Below are positions 6,948 through 8,987 of a stretch of DNA of 8,987 bases, one piece after another. Made by a program: the position numbers and the translations under genes. Source of the DNA: an uncultured Oscillospiraceae bacterium. Lineage in GTDB: Bacteria; Bacillota; Clostridia; Oscillospirales; Oscillospiraceae. How positions within the stretch are numbered: the stretch's first letter is position 1; each line of letters opens with the position of its first letter. Under the pieces are notes generated by a model. It searched no databases. It was given only the letters and a program-made list of their open reading frames with translations, and had not been told where the DNA came from. The DNA is taken from assembly GCA_944385305.1 (NCBI GenBank), contig CALWWS010000234.1:1-8987 (forward strand), read 5' to 3'.

Positions 6948-7756
6948 ACCAGCGCGATCATGGCCGCCTGGCTGCCCCGCTCCCCCCGGGTAACGCGGTG
7001 GGACCAGTACTTCTCCGGCAGGCAGGCGGTGCAGTCGTCCGAGACGGCGATATGCTCCTGCGTGAGCCCGGCGCTCTCCAGGCGCCGGACGTTGAGGCCC
7101 TTGAGATCCAGACGGAACTTCCCGCTGGGCAGCACCTGGATGTAGGGCAGGGCGGCGGCCCCCATGGCCTCGGTCATGGCGTTGGGCACGTCCTCATGAG
7201 TCTCAAAGCAGCACTTGGAGATCCCGGGGCCGATGGCCGCCAGGATATCCAGCCGTTCACAGCCGTAGCAGTCCACCATGCGATCCACCGCCCGGGTGAC
7301 CACCCCCAGGGCGGTGCCCCGCCAGCCGGCGTGCACCGCGCCCGCCACCCGGCGCACCGGGTCATAGAGCAGGATGGGCAGGCAGTCGGCGGTAAAGACG
7401 GTGAGGGCCACCCCGGGCACGTCGGTGATGAGGGCGTCGGCCTCATAGTCCACGGGGCTGTCCAGCCCCTTGCCCGCGTCGGCGGCGGTAATGGTACGCA
7501 CCGTGTCCCCGTGCACCTGGCGGGAAAAGGCCAGGCTGTGCACATTGGTGCCCACGGCGGCACAGAAGCGGCGGAAGTTCTCCTCCACCGCCGCCGGGTC
7601 GTCTCCCCGGTTGAGCCCCAGATTCAGGGAGGCGTAGATCCCCTCCGATACGCCCCCCAGCCGGGTGGAAAAGCCGTGTGCCACACCGCCGGCGGCCCGG
7701 AAGCCGTCGGCGGTGAGGTACACCACGCCATTTGCGTTGTGCTCAGTGATGTTCAT
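6944..7756 (-). CDS. pgeF: Peptidoglycan editing factor PgeF / laccase-domain purine nucleoside enzyme
   Basis: The 270-residue protein belongs to the YfiH/YlmD (DUF152, laccase-like) family. Signature motifs are GFSTRLGGVSEGIYASLNLG (28-47), SRQVHG (78-83), FTADCLPILL (121-130) and GAVHAGWRGTALG (139-151). His82, Cys125 and His142 are the family metal/active-site residues. The C-terminal YWSHRVTRGERGSQAAMI segment (250-267) matches the family end, usually written YYSYRR-x-TGRQ. Family members have shown adenosine deaminase and purine nucleoside phosphorylase activity, and E. coli YfiH removes misincorporated L-Ser from UDP-MurNAc precursors; which applies here is unknown. ATG 7756 lies 5 nt after the secA stop. 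GAGG (7770-7767) inside the end of secA, with 10-nt spacing, is the best ribosome site, so translation is likely coupled to secA. Its stop overlaps the lipoprotein start by 4 nt. Confidence 0.95.
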   Translation of the reverse strand: MNITEHNANGVVYLTADGFRAAGGVAHGFSTRLGGVSEGIYASLNLGLNRGDDPAAVEENFRRFCAAVGTNVHSLAFSRQVHGDTVRTITAADAGKGLDSPVDYEADALITDVPGVALTVFTADCLPILLYDPVRRVAGAVHAGWRGTALGVVTRAVDRMVDCYGCERLDILAAIGPGISKCCFETHEDVPNAMTEAMGAAALPYIQVLPSGKFRLDLKGLNVRRLESAGLTQEHIAVSDDCTACLPEKYWSHRVTRGERGSQAAMIALV

Positions 7757-7761
7757 GCCCG

Positions 7762-8987
<1,226 letters not shown>

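Noticed and set aside
5427..7145. A 572-codon plus-strand open frame opposite the lipoprotein and the end of pgeF
   Set aside because: It crosses two well-supported minus-strand genes, is Gly/Gln/Arg/Pro-rich and shows no domain; compositional shadow.

Overview
The window is a G+C-rich, gene-dense bacterial chromosome segment. The gene content points to a high-G+C member of the Clostridia, probably Oscillospiraceae (Flavonifractor/Lawsonibacter-like): a single-chain PurL of about 1230 residues, a SecA with a CxCx8CC zinc tail, the YedF plus DUF3343 pair, PgeF, and an FHA protein with transmembrane segments. The lineage is an inference from gene families and composition; no rRNA or other marker is present.

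Layout. On the minus strand, bases 1-578 hold the 5' part of an FHA-domain membrane protein that runs off the left edge. A 154-bp divergent promoter region follows (579-732). Two overlapping plus-strand genes come next: yedF (733-1326) and a small DUF3343 Se/S-carrier-like gene (1326-1598), driven by a consensus -35/-10 promoter. A strong GC hairpin between convergent genes (about 1615-1658) probably terminates transcription from both sides. The rest is one minus-strand gene train read from right to left: secA (3' part only, cut by the right edge), pgeF, a family 5 substrate-binding lipoprotein, and purL. Its gaps are 5 nt, a 4-nt overlap and 20 nt.

How the genes may work together. The minus-strand train looks like one operon joining the preprotein translocase motor, a laccase-fold purine-nucleoside/peptidoglycan-editing enzyme, an orphan ABC-type binding lipoprotein and a de novo purine enzyme. 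The link between PgeF-family purine chemistry, an uptake lipoprotein and PurL is suggestive but unproven. The plus-strand pair is a selenium/sulfur-handling module. The cut FHA gene may be an FHA fusion to an FtsW/RodA-type protein, which the window cannot confirm.

No RNA genes, CRISPR array, insertion sequence or prophage element was seen, and there is no gene-free stretch longer than about 155 bp. I did not find a clearly new system. The best leads are the unusual operon composition and the compact YedF/DUF3343 unit.
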